In this document: piece by piece, positions 53,601-61,100 of the stretch
How the letters are laid out: every line of letters starts with the position of its first letter
Numbering within the stretch: position 1 is the stretch's first letter
DNA from: Acanthopleuribacter pedis
GTDB lineage: Bacteria > Acidobacteriota > Holophagae > Acanthopleuribacterales > Acanthopleuribacteraceae
Direction: 5' to 3'
Length of the DNA: 64,000 bases
Assembly (NCBI RefSeq): GCF_017377855.1
Contig: NZ_JAFREP010000034.1
Location: 1-64,000 of the forward strand
The notes under the pieces: model-generated
What the model was told of the DNA's origin: nothing
Databases searched by the model: none
The model's input: the letters and a program-made list of their open reading frames with translations, nothing else
Position numbers and translations under genes: made by a program

Positions 53601-56600
53601 GCGACCTGGGTGGGGGCGAGGAATTCGGCCGAAAATTGGGCGGTGCGAATGTTGAGGTTTTTGCTGGTCAGGGTGACGCGGATACCGCGTTTTTGATCCA
53701 CTTGGAACTTGCCGAGTTTGACCAGGCGGTTGGTCTCCGCCTCGTTGACGACGGCTTCTTCCGTGTCGTCCTTGAGCACGTAATCAACGACCTTGTATTC
53801 AAATTTGACGGAGTCGAGCACCCGGTCCCCGGGTTCGCTCGCCTCGGGCCAAACCAGCAGAGCGGCGGCGTTGTAGGCCACATGGCCTCGAATGTTGGGA
53901 CCGGTGCTGAGGCCGCTCATAAAGGTGACGGCGTTGGAGACAGGGTCTTGGGCGTAAAGGCGCGGACGGTTTACCGCCGGGACGGTGGTGATGCGGGTGC
54001 GTCCGGTTTTGTCACTCATGGCCACCAAACGGAATTCCGGTTGGCCGGCAGGCTCAAAGAGTTCGTAGATGGGGGCGTACTTAATGGGGCGGAACGGTCG
54101 GTTGTCCTCGGTGAAATTTTGAGGGATAAACCAGTCGCCGGCTTCGGCCCAAGCAAGTTGGTGATCGGTTAGGTTAACCCCGGCTGGTAGCCTTTCTTCC
54201 CGCAGGGTGTAGAGGTTGGCGGTAAAGGTGTTGGCGGGATGAAGCTCCATGCCCAATAGCGCGTAACTTCCAAGGCCGCCGAGGGTCATGCCGAGAAAGA
54301 CGGTACGCGCCAAGGAACGTTTGCCCGGATCGTTGGTCTCAGAGGGAATCGGCTGGATATCGAGCAGTTGCGCGATGCTGTGGCCCGCGATGGTTTGCGG
54401 GTTACGCGGGTCGGTGGGCGCCTGAATCCCATCCAGGTATTCGCGCAAGGTGAGTAGGTGATCGGGGTTGGCCGTGAGGTCGCTTTGATAGGGGGTCAGG
54501 TCCCAGGCGATGCGTCCTTCGAGGAACGGCAGCGGATCGCCGTCGAGGGCGCGCAGTTCCACGCCCGCGAGCAGCGGACCGGTCGCGCGGGTTGATGCGA
54601 CAAGGTTGTTCTGGAGGCCGGACAACTCGGCGCCGTCGGCCAGACGCCACGATAATTCGCGGCCAAACCCGTTGCTGATGGTGTCGACTTGCAGGGTGAT
54701 CCCGTCGGCGAGTTGAAGGTCAAAAGGTCGTGCGCCCAAAACGAAGCGGTTGGCGCCGGTTTTCACGGTGTCCAACAAACGCGTGGCGAAGGCGCCACCC
54801 GGTGTGGTTACCTCAATTTGGATGCGGTCGCCGATGTCACCCGCGAGGTCGCGAACCATGGCGCCGCCGGTCAGGGTCTCGGTGCTGCTCCAGGCGGTAT
54901 CCAGGTTGAGCACGACCAGCTTGGCGCGGGCGGGAACCGTTTCGGCCGGGATGTTGAGTTGCAGCGTCGTGCCGTTGTGAGCGAGGAACCAAGGGTCCAA
55001 GCGAAGGGGCGTTTCCTCGGTGCGGGCATGGGTGGTGAAGGTGAATTCGCCGGCGACCTCGAGACGGTCACCGCTCGCGGCGGTCAGATCGGGGCTAAGG
55101 CTGACACGGTATTCGGTTTCGGCCAAAAGGGCTTGCGCTGCTTTGAGCCGCAGACCGGTGTAGCCGAGTCGGTTGGTGAACCGCAGCGGGACGGCGCCGG
55201 CGGGGCCGGTGAGTCTGACCTGTTGTGCGAGCAACGCCGTGTCCCAGGCCAGGGCTTGGCTGAACTCAAGGTCGATGAAGGCCCAGGTGGGTACCGCGAT
55301 TTCGCCCGCGGCGGGCGTGTGGCGCACCAGGGCCAGGCGTGCACGGGTGAGGTTGATGTCGACCCCGTCCCGGCGTGGTGCGTCGACCGCGGGTAAATCG
55401 CGGGTGCCGTTGTAACCGGTGGCGGGGTGAAGCGCGGTGATCGTTTGGGTTTGGTCCCAGGTGGGTAGCAGAAACTGGTAGCTGCCGTCGGCGTTGCTTT
55501 CGGCGATCCAGGGGTGGGATGGGGAGCGGAGGACAACGGCGGCGAGCGGGTTGTTATCGAACAGCGTACGGCCCGCGATGGTGCCGACGGACAGATCCAA
55601 GGCCACCAGCGCGTACCAGCCGTCAGTGTCGACGACGGTGGTGTCGTCGTTACGCCAGCGGTCATTGTCGCGGGTTAGGGTGCCGACGAAGGCCCAATCC
55701 CCTTGGTCGCTTTGGCGCAAAAGGATCATGGCTTGGCGGGCGGGGTAGTCAAAGGACAAGACCGGCTGGAAGGGGTCCGCGTCACCGACGTTTAGTTGGA
55801 AACCGAACACGGTTTGGGCGCCGTGAATGAGCGGCAAGTCGGCGGGGGTATGGCGCACCAGGCTGATTGGTCGCTGGTCACCGCCGGCGCCGAAGTCGAG
55901 CGCTAACTCATCCAGTTCAAAGACATTTTGGAAGCGATAATCCTCAAGCCGCCGTGTGCCGGGATAGGCGGTGAACTTGATGAACGCGCTGTTGGTTTGT
56001 TCGGGGTTGATGTCGCGGCGGGATTGCACCGCAAAAGCGCCTTGCATCGGGACCGCTTGCGGCGCAAAGGGATTGCGGAATAACTGGATGTCGAGGAAGT
56101 GCTCGGGAACGTCGCTGGAACCGCTGCGCAATTGGTGTTGTTCCAGCACATGGACCCGCGCCCAAGAACCGGAAACCGCGGTCGGTTTGGCCGAGAGGGA
56201 GACGGTGGTGCGCGGCGTTTGCAGCAGCGATACGGCCTCGGGATCGACCTGGACTTGGGTCAATTCGGCGGCGCGCAACACGTGGTCGCGGTCGCGGCGG
56301 ACGGTGCCCGCCGGCGCGGGTACACGGATACCGGGTTCGGCGGCGGCCAGTACAAAGCTGCTGTTTGCGACGCCGTTGATTTGGGCGCTTGGGTTGGGGC
56401 CGGTCAGTGTTTGCAGCAAACGCCAGCCGTCGTCGGCGTTTTGGAACAGGTGGAGCGCTGATCCGGCGGGAACGGGACCTGGCAGGTTGGTGAACCCAAC
56501 CTGAATGTTTCCGGTTCCGGTGGTGTCGGCGACCTCAAAACCAGCGAGGGGGACCCAGCCGAGTGGGAGCAAGGCGGGCATGGCTTGGGCGGCGAGTGGG

Positions 56601-57769
56601 GTGATGCGCGCGCTGCCGCTGAAACCTTGCAAACGGATGTCGAGTTGGTCGTTCTGGAAGGGGAGACTGAGCGATTGCGGCGGACCGCGGGGGCTCAGGC
56701 GTAAATCGGTGAGCCGGCGCCCGCTTCCGCCCGTGGTTTCGACGCGGCGCCGCGCCGCGACGTAAGCCGGGTCGATGACGGCAAGGACCAGTGGCGAACC
56801 GGTGAGGGTTGCCTGATAACGCCCCTCGCCGTCGGTGACCAGGTCGCGGCTTTCAAGCGGGGTGGTCAAACGCAGGCTCACGCCGGTCAGGGGAAGGCTG
56901 TTGGTGTGGTCCAGCACGCGGCCGTGGACATAGGCGGGGTGATGCAGTTGCACGACTTGTTCACCCACGGCGCGGTTGCCATAGCGATCCTCGGCTTCCA
57001 CCGAAATCAGGATCGTGGCTTGGTTGGCGGTGGCCGTCAGCGTGGTTGCGAAGGTTTGGCCGTTGTCGGCTTGGTGCAGCGTCGCATCGCCGGCGAGCAC
57101 CTTTGCCGCGGTGATGTCGTCCGGTTGATCAAAGGCCACCGTCAGCGGGAAGGTTTCACCGGCGGCAACCTGGGTCGGCGCGGTGATGTGGGGCGTGGGC
57201 GGTTGGTCGTTAAAAGCAAGGGTGATGGTTTCGCTGCTGCGGTTGCCGGCGCGGTCGCTGACGGTATAGGTGAAACTATTGTCGCCCGCGCTCAAAGTAA
57301 TGCCGCCGTCGCGGAACAAGCCGTTGGTAACCGGGACCAGGGTCCCGTCACGGCGCAATTCGAAGTCTTGGTCCCAGTCGTCGCGGACGGTACCGCTGAT
57401 GGTGATGTCGGCGCGATTGACGGCATGATCGCTGCTGGGATCGGTAAATTGCAAGCGTGGTGCCTGGGTGTCGCGGTAGAAAACCAGCGACCGTTGTAAC
57501 AAACCCCGGGTGGGGTGTTCGGCCCGCATAAAAAAGTTGTTGTAGCCGTCCTCCAGCGAGAAGACTTGGGAAAAGGAGCCGTCGGCCGCGACGGTGACCG
57601 GCGTTTGCCCAATGGTCAGGGCGGTATCCACCGGATCCACCGTGCCCGCCAACGTGATTTGCGTTGCCTGGGTCATTTCGGGCAAGGGGTCAATCGTGAG
57701 CGCGGGCGGGGTCTGTGCGAACAGGGGAATCAGACACCACAAGGACAGTGCATACAAAATCCGAATCAT
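44624..57769 (-). CDS. Giant Sec-exported Rhs/YD-repeat protein with Tle1-like (DUF2235) lipase tip
   Basis: The protein has about 4381 residues. A Sec signal peptide (I-L-Y-A-L-S-L-W-C-L-I-P-L-F-A-Q) is followed by Ig-like and carboxypeptidase-regulatory-like domains. Two segments resemble bacterial Ig-like (SbsA) domains. A long extracellular region follows, then Rhs/YD repeats from about 2700 (Y-D-P-L-G-R-L-V, Y-Q-Y-D-D-H-G-R-L). The Rhs core closes with D-E-D-T-G-L-I-Y-M-H-H-R-Y-Y and A-Y-A-A-G-N-P-I. The last 340 residues are a DUF2235/Tle1-like hydrolase: F-F-D-G-T-N-N, the nucleophile elbow G-F-S-R-G-A-A (about 4125) and G-V-H-S-N-V-G-G-G-Y. Such enzymes cleave phospholipids. The tip is AT-rich while the rest is GC-rich, with the switch near 45660. 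A GTG at 57778 is possible; the ATG at 57769 has AAGGTG at proper spacing. Confidence 0.9.
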   Translation of the reverse strand: MIRILYALSLWCLIPLFAQTPPALTIDPLPEMTQATQITLAGTVDPVDTALTIGQTPVTVAADGSFSQVFSLEDGYNNFFMRAEHPTRGLLQRSLVFYRDTQAPRLQFTDPSSDHAVNRADITISGTVRDDWDQDFELRRDGTLVPVTNGLFRDGGITLSAGDNSFTYTVSDRAGNRSSETITLAFNDQPPTPHITAPTQVAAGETFPLTVAFDQPDDITAAKVLAGDATLHQADNGQTFATTLTATANQATILISVEAEDRYGNRAVGEQVVQLHHPAYVHGRVLDHTNSLPLTGVSLRLTTPLESRDLVTDGEGRYQATLTGSPLVLAVIDPAYVAARRRVETTGGSGRRLTDLRLSPRGPPQSLSLPFQNDQLDIRLQGFSGSARITPLAAQAMPALLPLGWVPLAGFEVADTTGTGNIQVGFTNLPGPVPAGSALHLFQNADDGWRLLQTLTGPNPSAQINGVANSSFVLAAAEPGIRVPAPAGTVRRDRDHVLRAAELTQVQVDPEAVSLLQTPRTTVSLSAKPTAVSGSWARVHVLEQHQLRSGSSDVPEHFLDIQLFRNPFAPQAVPMQGAFAVQSRRDINPEQTNSAFIKFTAYPGTRRLEDYRFQNVFELDELALDFGAGGDQRPISLVRHTPADLPLIHGAQTVFGFQLNVGDADPFQPVLSFDYPARQAMILLRQSDQGDWAFVGTLTRDNDRWRNDDTTVVDTDGWYALVALDLSVGTIAGRTLFDNNPLAAVVLRSPSHPWIAESNADGSYQFLLPTWDQTQTITALHPATGYNGTRDLPAVDAPRRDGVDINLTRARLALVRHTPAAGEIAVPTWAFIDLEFSQALAWDTALLAQQVRLTGPAGAVPLRFTNRLGYTGLRLKAAQALLAETEYRVSLSPDLTAASGDRLEVAGEFTFTTHARTEETPLRLDPWFLAHNGTTLQLNIPAETVPARAKLVVLNLDTAWSSTETLTGGAMVRDLAGDIGDRIQIEVTTPGGAFATRLLDTVKTGANRFVLGARPFDLQLADGITLQVDTISNGFGRELSWRLADGAELSGLQNNLVASTRATGPLLAGVELRALDGDPLPFLEGRIAWDLTPYQSDLTANPDHLLTLREYLDGIQAPTDPRNPQTIAGHSIAQLLDIQPIPSETNDPGKRSLARTVFLGMTLGGLGSYALLGMELHPANTFTANLYTLREERLPAGVNLTDHQLAWAEAGDWFIPQNFTEDNRPFRPIKYAPIYELFEPAGQPEFRLVAMSDKTGRTRITTVPAVNRPRLYAQDPVSNAVTFMSGLSTGPNIRGHVAYNAAALLVWPEASEPGDRVLDSVKFEYKVVDYVLKDDTEEAVVNEAETNRLVKLGKFQVDQKRGIRVTLTSKNLNIRTAQFSAEFLAPTQVAPNDSGKDVVYEYRAFPDNRTFVTLTTTFETEVGQPRTTQRKVWLIHEGLPPGSDPLSPPTVTGSLPADKDRDVAVVDAVQVSFSEPVSRINRETVRLKDSEDRPVTLLFETAAGAAVAPGDYVTELFVRPEASLRMDETYELEIRDLEDHDNVKLEITDPAGMPSNTFKTTFTTQEADPFEIAQTPSNERAFASYRNLLIQVKQRSAEARGRTGFTIEIIEPGKADEPWKVLDSHEIKAPTEIKPHIAFISAQARNSPEGGEIGSLEAPGLEPVKSLPHGSLIALLTWDTVAAINRFYLFEYDGEGFHGLGRHTLISPGIVEDIAAHGPFLIFGHAGFNDGGEPIGRIEVRDVRRYLEVMETIREAQVSPVLQSHQFKYAFIKAGLSARYFYPRAVFDLAPLYHIGEEEEHLAFTAASLWYPGIGTLKPGEDSFLSPEDTWWDQRLLTRTLYPPQAPFQAPPADQAPGRRGGTRLRTAVLQQVGVRDGSLFKDIDIALFTEIYGSTESPKSNLHLYEIPRQKSAREADEPKLPRVTLQFPSRIVNIATDHQEGLIALTLSKGLKSEVAGHHVVLMDIRAVYGALQATQTETLVVSPESEFIMAEFGAEEGSAVGFSLFFHEGSVYWTNAEETLYRQPVAPVARREVGWLSYDMTAWSQDPDEGTEAPNPFQRQTTVILQATDLERDQNDTGRVQTEQVTRTFTTEVGTFQVQLYPKEELKLVFRCLEPRWEKTFETKAGVTSRMVSVNTREISLWLGDAAIQTLLRERGLLAFEVDVEITHEAKTRVAMRYPFVLDYVTPPTNDPYRYYEGVDLVSRTPVVSATDTVISSRDPRLSLATRRYHHQDLGYTIGTFGVGMRDSNAIHLGTTTWFRPGDIPEGYNPLTALKAHQRVIVGQPGLWREEASLEENGNQANFRADPLSKLKRDGNWQLEHQETMRSQWHTRLPLPVYSTLFARLNQEQSGFDLFEEDTIEEQDRLVYPLMRFQSTTDMPGAAWGRVVEQERVDLPWGNRIERRSDKKLQRALPVTIAEQTADPAPLREVKRAYGAYKVGRLVRNVHFDGFEVDYVYDPDGYLTEVHERATKDTEVRTTTYHWESLDIKAGKLELKRLISIEGQTNDGPLTLAAWTYRGPRDATLQTFSNPYCAADTTYRFTRVNGETQSVTVPSCDGVTPPWTVTFDTTTQRRLSKTWRRGEAGGSLTWERLALEEPFDWRLTADTYRDQRFTYDQLGRTATESIDGFLKTWTYQESEHFKFSPASLSYNPGHDQGQTNIQFKKEAEGARWVITDTTSPGSPSVTQDFSPSGVPIRRFDITGIPTGAETSQSYFPKGGDVKTFTAANQKINLKTGQQLSHTTTNRWGQTTSATYLDAKTTLTYDPLGRLVQEDRTKDGGARILRTYTVAYDAGFRVETIRDESNGSVTTLRFDQRDLLRRAEVSGGPAPGGTAYQYDDHGRLTETVDTADDSFKSTVTYFGVTGTPTQETSPAGTIAYDVTNEGGILVNSATITPTHSRPDTIGLKIDAVGRRVGDRMDGIGDVAISLDAFGNPLEMQLANSPNIPGGAAKAAPDLLFSWSYQAGQVTLSDHLNRREVVTKAQNQRWVDTRVIETLKKQDFLLNRKKNNADRVIPEFGNNSDTRRYDVETNIIGKRLERKITNNESALTRRFQSDGFGYPTRLTFGNQSITTSNPHNETDGFPQTWTHSNGRGLTLARNAATQTTGITSANLSWAFDHDDRGRVNGQTDARGLNLSYAYQGASGVIDKVETTQANQAGGVLTETEAGQGISTAIQTHRTWLGDEVKTERNTTALGLTTLTRDGNEATVLVDPVTNRMGEIRNFTGESTQFIWKSHYQQVEAKGPDGTGVETFYDQNGYFLAQGVLDTGGLLTPTLSVERDAAQRIKVAYTAEGTLRYTYDDVNLVQVDHSDGTSISYDYDANQTQPKTITQSRGGQVQETVHIEYHENGNPKCVTVETAGRPAESFHYSTHGDLVRHQRAHQPSTLVSFNAWGVPKELNAGGTIHQLFRDGDSSKLNFPNDVTIDINARGLLEQIGYPGLAPKRFQYDADGRLTDMVEGANHIARSLQWQNGRVTRITATPPATTATGGTLPAIPAEDLVPAYDSDGRLVQLDRIPSGDVGLPSRETLTYATDTDDLSRIERYQDGNGVTQIYGYRNNRLTNLTIENGPSFVFSHDDGGNIDFVAAGGLSARYTNWESGFPTNMQWGDGTNFQIGLDGQQRLTHVQTSDQDFALQITYKSGSQIDGCGNGADYQGALIDSVTRAGPELREILTPEFNPGNQTLRGVSVERHIGERAPPANTDPEAEPTYETLSFQEDYGSGEKQLLQQLSLVLSQEDPDNPGQTRQVQLRKRAATGGDGPRVNQLNTWNPSETIDPTQPPASTATLTYSSANGNLEQISAPSLPNQEFAWDGERRLRAMRKDGRTYEYAYDSGHRRIRAATSLSPNPLVFSYHGSKLIAVGVNQATGIRWTHAVAHGPMGPAFIVDLENQNNSYYIFNDHLGTPFAYKRLGDDKVFYTPSSPYGEDWWQSFEVPEASRETTNTAKATNTVNLGTGFERPPFALFNAPFLGLGGHMRDEDTGLIYMHHRYYSPELGHFLNPDFRAPNIYDPTTFTEPYAYAAGNPIMFWDPNGLATGIFFDGTNNKPNDETNVWRLYLAYNDNQKYYAYGIGSGFHADGTPYSTFDGISLEEKATGNSMEERVQDMLNNLENELRKGDKVVDVFGFSRGAASATLFLNKIQSKIDAKDELYKDIKVRFVTLFDQVPSKRGAIRQTLGSGADYLGAIVTLKFWQPNSYARNANNEGFTLPKNMTFIHQPIHLISIDEQRKEFAVSDLQGALQVGFRGVHSNVGGGYGGSIFEFIARQFVIDMSEHYGLTLWDETKLASMGEDYRETYEQYKQYFYIQGRGVKKRLKDSPTDNGKWYFNDGEYRHLPKNLVIHPSAMWFSEKPKNPMRYKYLKLDGFSIPPHWGTQIPLP

Positions 57770-57841
57770 AGGAATCACCTTTTCAAAACTGCATAAAAAA
57801 GAAAAACAACAGGGGTCGGCGAGGTTCTCGAAATCTAGCCC

Positions 57842-58050
57842 ACATTTCTCACCCGAAGTTCTGCTCCGGCGTTGAAATAGCTGCGATTACTTAGGTTACT
57901 TGGTTGCACCGTTGTTTCACAACGGTGGGACAGCCTCGACGTAGCGCTGCTACGCCGAATGGCCGGCCCCGCTGCGTTTGCCCTCGGTTGTAACCTGTGT
58001 ACTCACAGCGATTTCAAAGCCTCGCGACGAATCCTCGTGCGAAATGCGGG
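57842..58050 (-). repeat. Structured repeat element, copy 2 (MITE-like), inverted relative to copy 1
   Basis: This segment is the reverse-complement match of 31449-31660 over its length. It shares GGCGTTGAAAT, GATTACTTAGGTTACTTGGT and GTAACCTGTGTACTCACAGC. The inner hairpin is kept (57907-57915 with 57919-57927), with an extra base pair compared with copy 1. It lies between the start of the giant Rhs gene and the end of the hybrid kinase gene. The rest of 57770-58189 holds no gene. Confidence 0.8.
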
Positions 58051-58189
58051 TCGGTTTCTCCGGCTGTGCTAATAGAAACGACAGAATACGACAGCAACAT
58101 GGCTTCCGGCGGATGGAAAACCTTCCTATTCCGACCCTCACTTATTCACGCGCAATTTGTGCCTAAAAGTAGGGAAATTTTATGGCCGG

Positions 58190-61100
58190 TTAGGTGGGGG
58201 GAACCCGGATTTCAATGCGTGTTCCCTGTTCTCCGCTTTGGATGGAACAGGTCCCGCCAAGCCGTTCCGCGCGCATGTGCATGTTGCGCAAGCCGTGTCC
58301 CGCGCGCTGGGTTGTCGCATCGAAGCCGCTTCCGTTATCCGCGATGCACAGGACAAACCGACCCTCGGAGGCACCCAGAGCGATGGTGACCTGATCGGCG
58401 TCGGCGTATTTGACCAAATTGTTCAGCGCTTCCTTGAAAATCAAGTAAAGGTTGCGGCGGACCTCCGGTGAAACACCCGTGTTGTGCCAGGCATCGTCGA
58501 CCGTCATCTCGAAGGGGATGTCCGGGAGCAGTTGGGCCGCCGTTTCACGGAGTTTGACCACCAGGTGGCGACTGGAATCATTGCGGGCGTCGATGGACCA
58601 CACCAAATCACTGAAACTCTGCACCACGGAACGCGACAGTTCGGCAATGCGCCCGGCTTTTTTGTGGACCTTGGTCCCCAGTCCGGGCACTTGGCCGATC
58701 CATTCGGCGGCCATGGTAAGCCGGGTCAGGATGGCGCCGATGTCGTCGTGCAGGTCGCTGGCGATTTGGGTGCGCAGCCGTTGCACCGCCGCGTGGTTGC
58801 CCGCCAGTTTGAGGTGGAGCAGTGCCCGTGCCAGCAGTTCCTCGCGCGAAAAGGGTTTGCCCAGGTAATCGTTTGCGCCGAGCCGGAACCCGATGACCAT
58901 GTCTTCTACCTGGTTTTTGGCGGTCAGGAAAATGATGGGCAGGCGCGCCGCCGAGTAGGATTCGCGGATGCGGCGACAGACGTCGAACCCGGAAAGACCG
59001 GGCATCATGACGTCGAGCAAGACCAAATCGACGGATTTCTCTTCCAAAAGACGCAGGGCGGCCTTGCCGTGGTCGGCCGTAACCACCTCGCAGGTGAACG
59101 GGGCGAGGTAGTTGATGACCACCTGTTGGTTAACCGGCTCGTCGTCAACCACCAATACCGTGAAGGGTCGGGTTTCTTCGAAAGCGGGTGGGGTCGTTAG
59201 CGGTTCCGCCGCCGGTGCCGCCGCGATTTGGTCGGGCAGGCGTTGGGCGCCAAGCCCGGCCGTGGGGATCGGTGGTGGCTGATGCCGTTCGACGGTCGCC
59301 GCTTCTTCCGGCACGGTGCGCGGCAAGGTGAACCAAAAAGTACTGCCCTGGCCGAGGGCTGAATCGACGCCGAGTTCGCCGCCGTGGGACGCCACCAGCC
59401 GCCGCGTAATCGCCAGACCCAACCCGGTGCCGCCGTACAAACGCGTGATGGAACCGTCCGCTTGTTGGAAGGACTCGAAAATCTGTTGTTGTTTGTTCGG
59501 CGCGATGCCGATGCCGGTGTCGGTAACCATGACGCGCCAACCATCGGGTTGTTCTTGCGCGTGGACCCGTACTGAACCCTGTTCGGTGAACTTGACCGCG
59601 TTGCCGATGAGGTTCGTCAAAATCTGTTGTAAGCGGTTTTCATCGGCCGGGATCGGCGCCGAATCGGGATCGATTTCGTTGAGGAGCTCGAGCTGTTTTC
59701 CTCCGGCCAAGGGTTTGGTTAGGGTGAACACTACATCGACCAAGGCATGCAAATGGACCTGTTGGTAGTGGAGTTGAAGGCCGACGTGTTCCATGCGTGA
59801 AAAATCCAGCAGGTCGTTAACCAAGGTGAGCAGGCGTTTGCCGCCCGCGCGAATCATCCGCAGGTTGTGGTCGACCTCGGCGGGCAACTCGCCGAGGCGC
59901 CCGTCCAACAGTGAATCGGCCAGTCCGGTGATGCCGTGCAGCGGGGTACGCAGTTCATGGGAGGTGTTGGCGAGGAATTCGTCCTTGAGCCGATCCAGTC
60001 GACGCAGCCGGAGCACCGCTTCTTTTTCCAAGGCTAGGCGATGCTGCGTCCAGCGCACGTAACCCCATAACGCCAGTATTACCAACAGGATGTAGAGGGT
60101 GTAAGCCCAAGTACTTTTCCAGGGGGGGGCGGCGATGTGCAGCGTGAGCACCTGTTCGCGCTCATGCCACAGGCCGTCGTTGTTGGCGGCTTTGACGTGG
60201 AGTCGGTAACTGCCGGGGTCGAGGTTGGTGTAGGTGATATCGCTTTTTCGGCCCAGGTCGCGCCACGATTTGTCGAACCCGTCCATTTTGACGGCAAAGC
60301 GGTTGTGGGTCGGGTTGGTATACTCCAGCGCAGCGAACTCGAAGCTGAACACCGGCTCGCGGTAGGTGAGTCGCAGTTGGTCGGTGAGGTTGATGTGTTG
60401 GTCGAGGCCGAAGCCCGCGCCGATGACCTGGGTTGTGTTGAAAATTTTGAAGTCGGTTAGCGCCACCTCGGCCGGGTAAGGGTTGGCACGGATATGTTTG
60501 GGGAAAAAACGGTTAATGCCGTTGGTACCGCCGAAGTAAAGCCGTCCCTTGGGATCGACCAACCCGGTGGAAACGGCGCGATTGAGCAAGCCGTCGCCGA
60601 CGTCGAAGTTGAGGAAGCGGTGTTGCCGTGGGTCGAACCGGGCCAAACCCCCGTTGGTACCCAGCCACAGGTAACCTTGCCGGTCTTCCTCAATGGCGTA
60701 CACTTCTTGTCCCGGCAACCCGTGTTTCGGCGTGAAGTGGCGAAAGTCGTTGCTTTCCGGCTGGTAAAGGCTGAGCCCGTCGGCGGTTCCGAGCCAGACC
60801 CGGCCGTCGCTGCAGACCTTAATCCGGTGGATGATGTCGTGGCGCAAACTCCGCGGCCGCTGGGGATCGCGTTGAAAGAAGGAACGGTTTCCGGTTTGGC
60901 CGTGCAAGCGCAGCACGCCCTCTTGCATGAACGCCAGCCATAGATAGCCGTCGGGGTCCTCGGCCATGGCGCGCACCGAACCGCGCCCTGTCGAAAACGG
61001 TTGGTCGGGGGTGTCCTGAATACGGAAAAAACGGTTGCTGTCGCGGTCGTAATAACTGACCCCGGCGCCGTTGGTTCCGCACCAAATAAAACCGCGCGAA

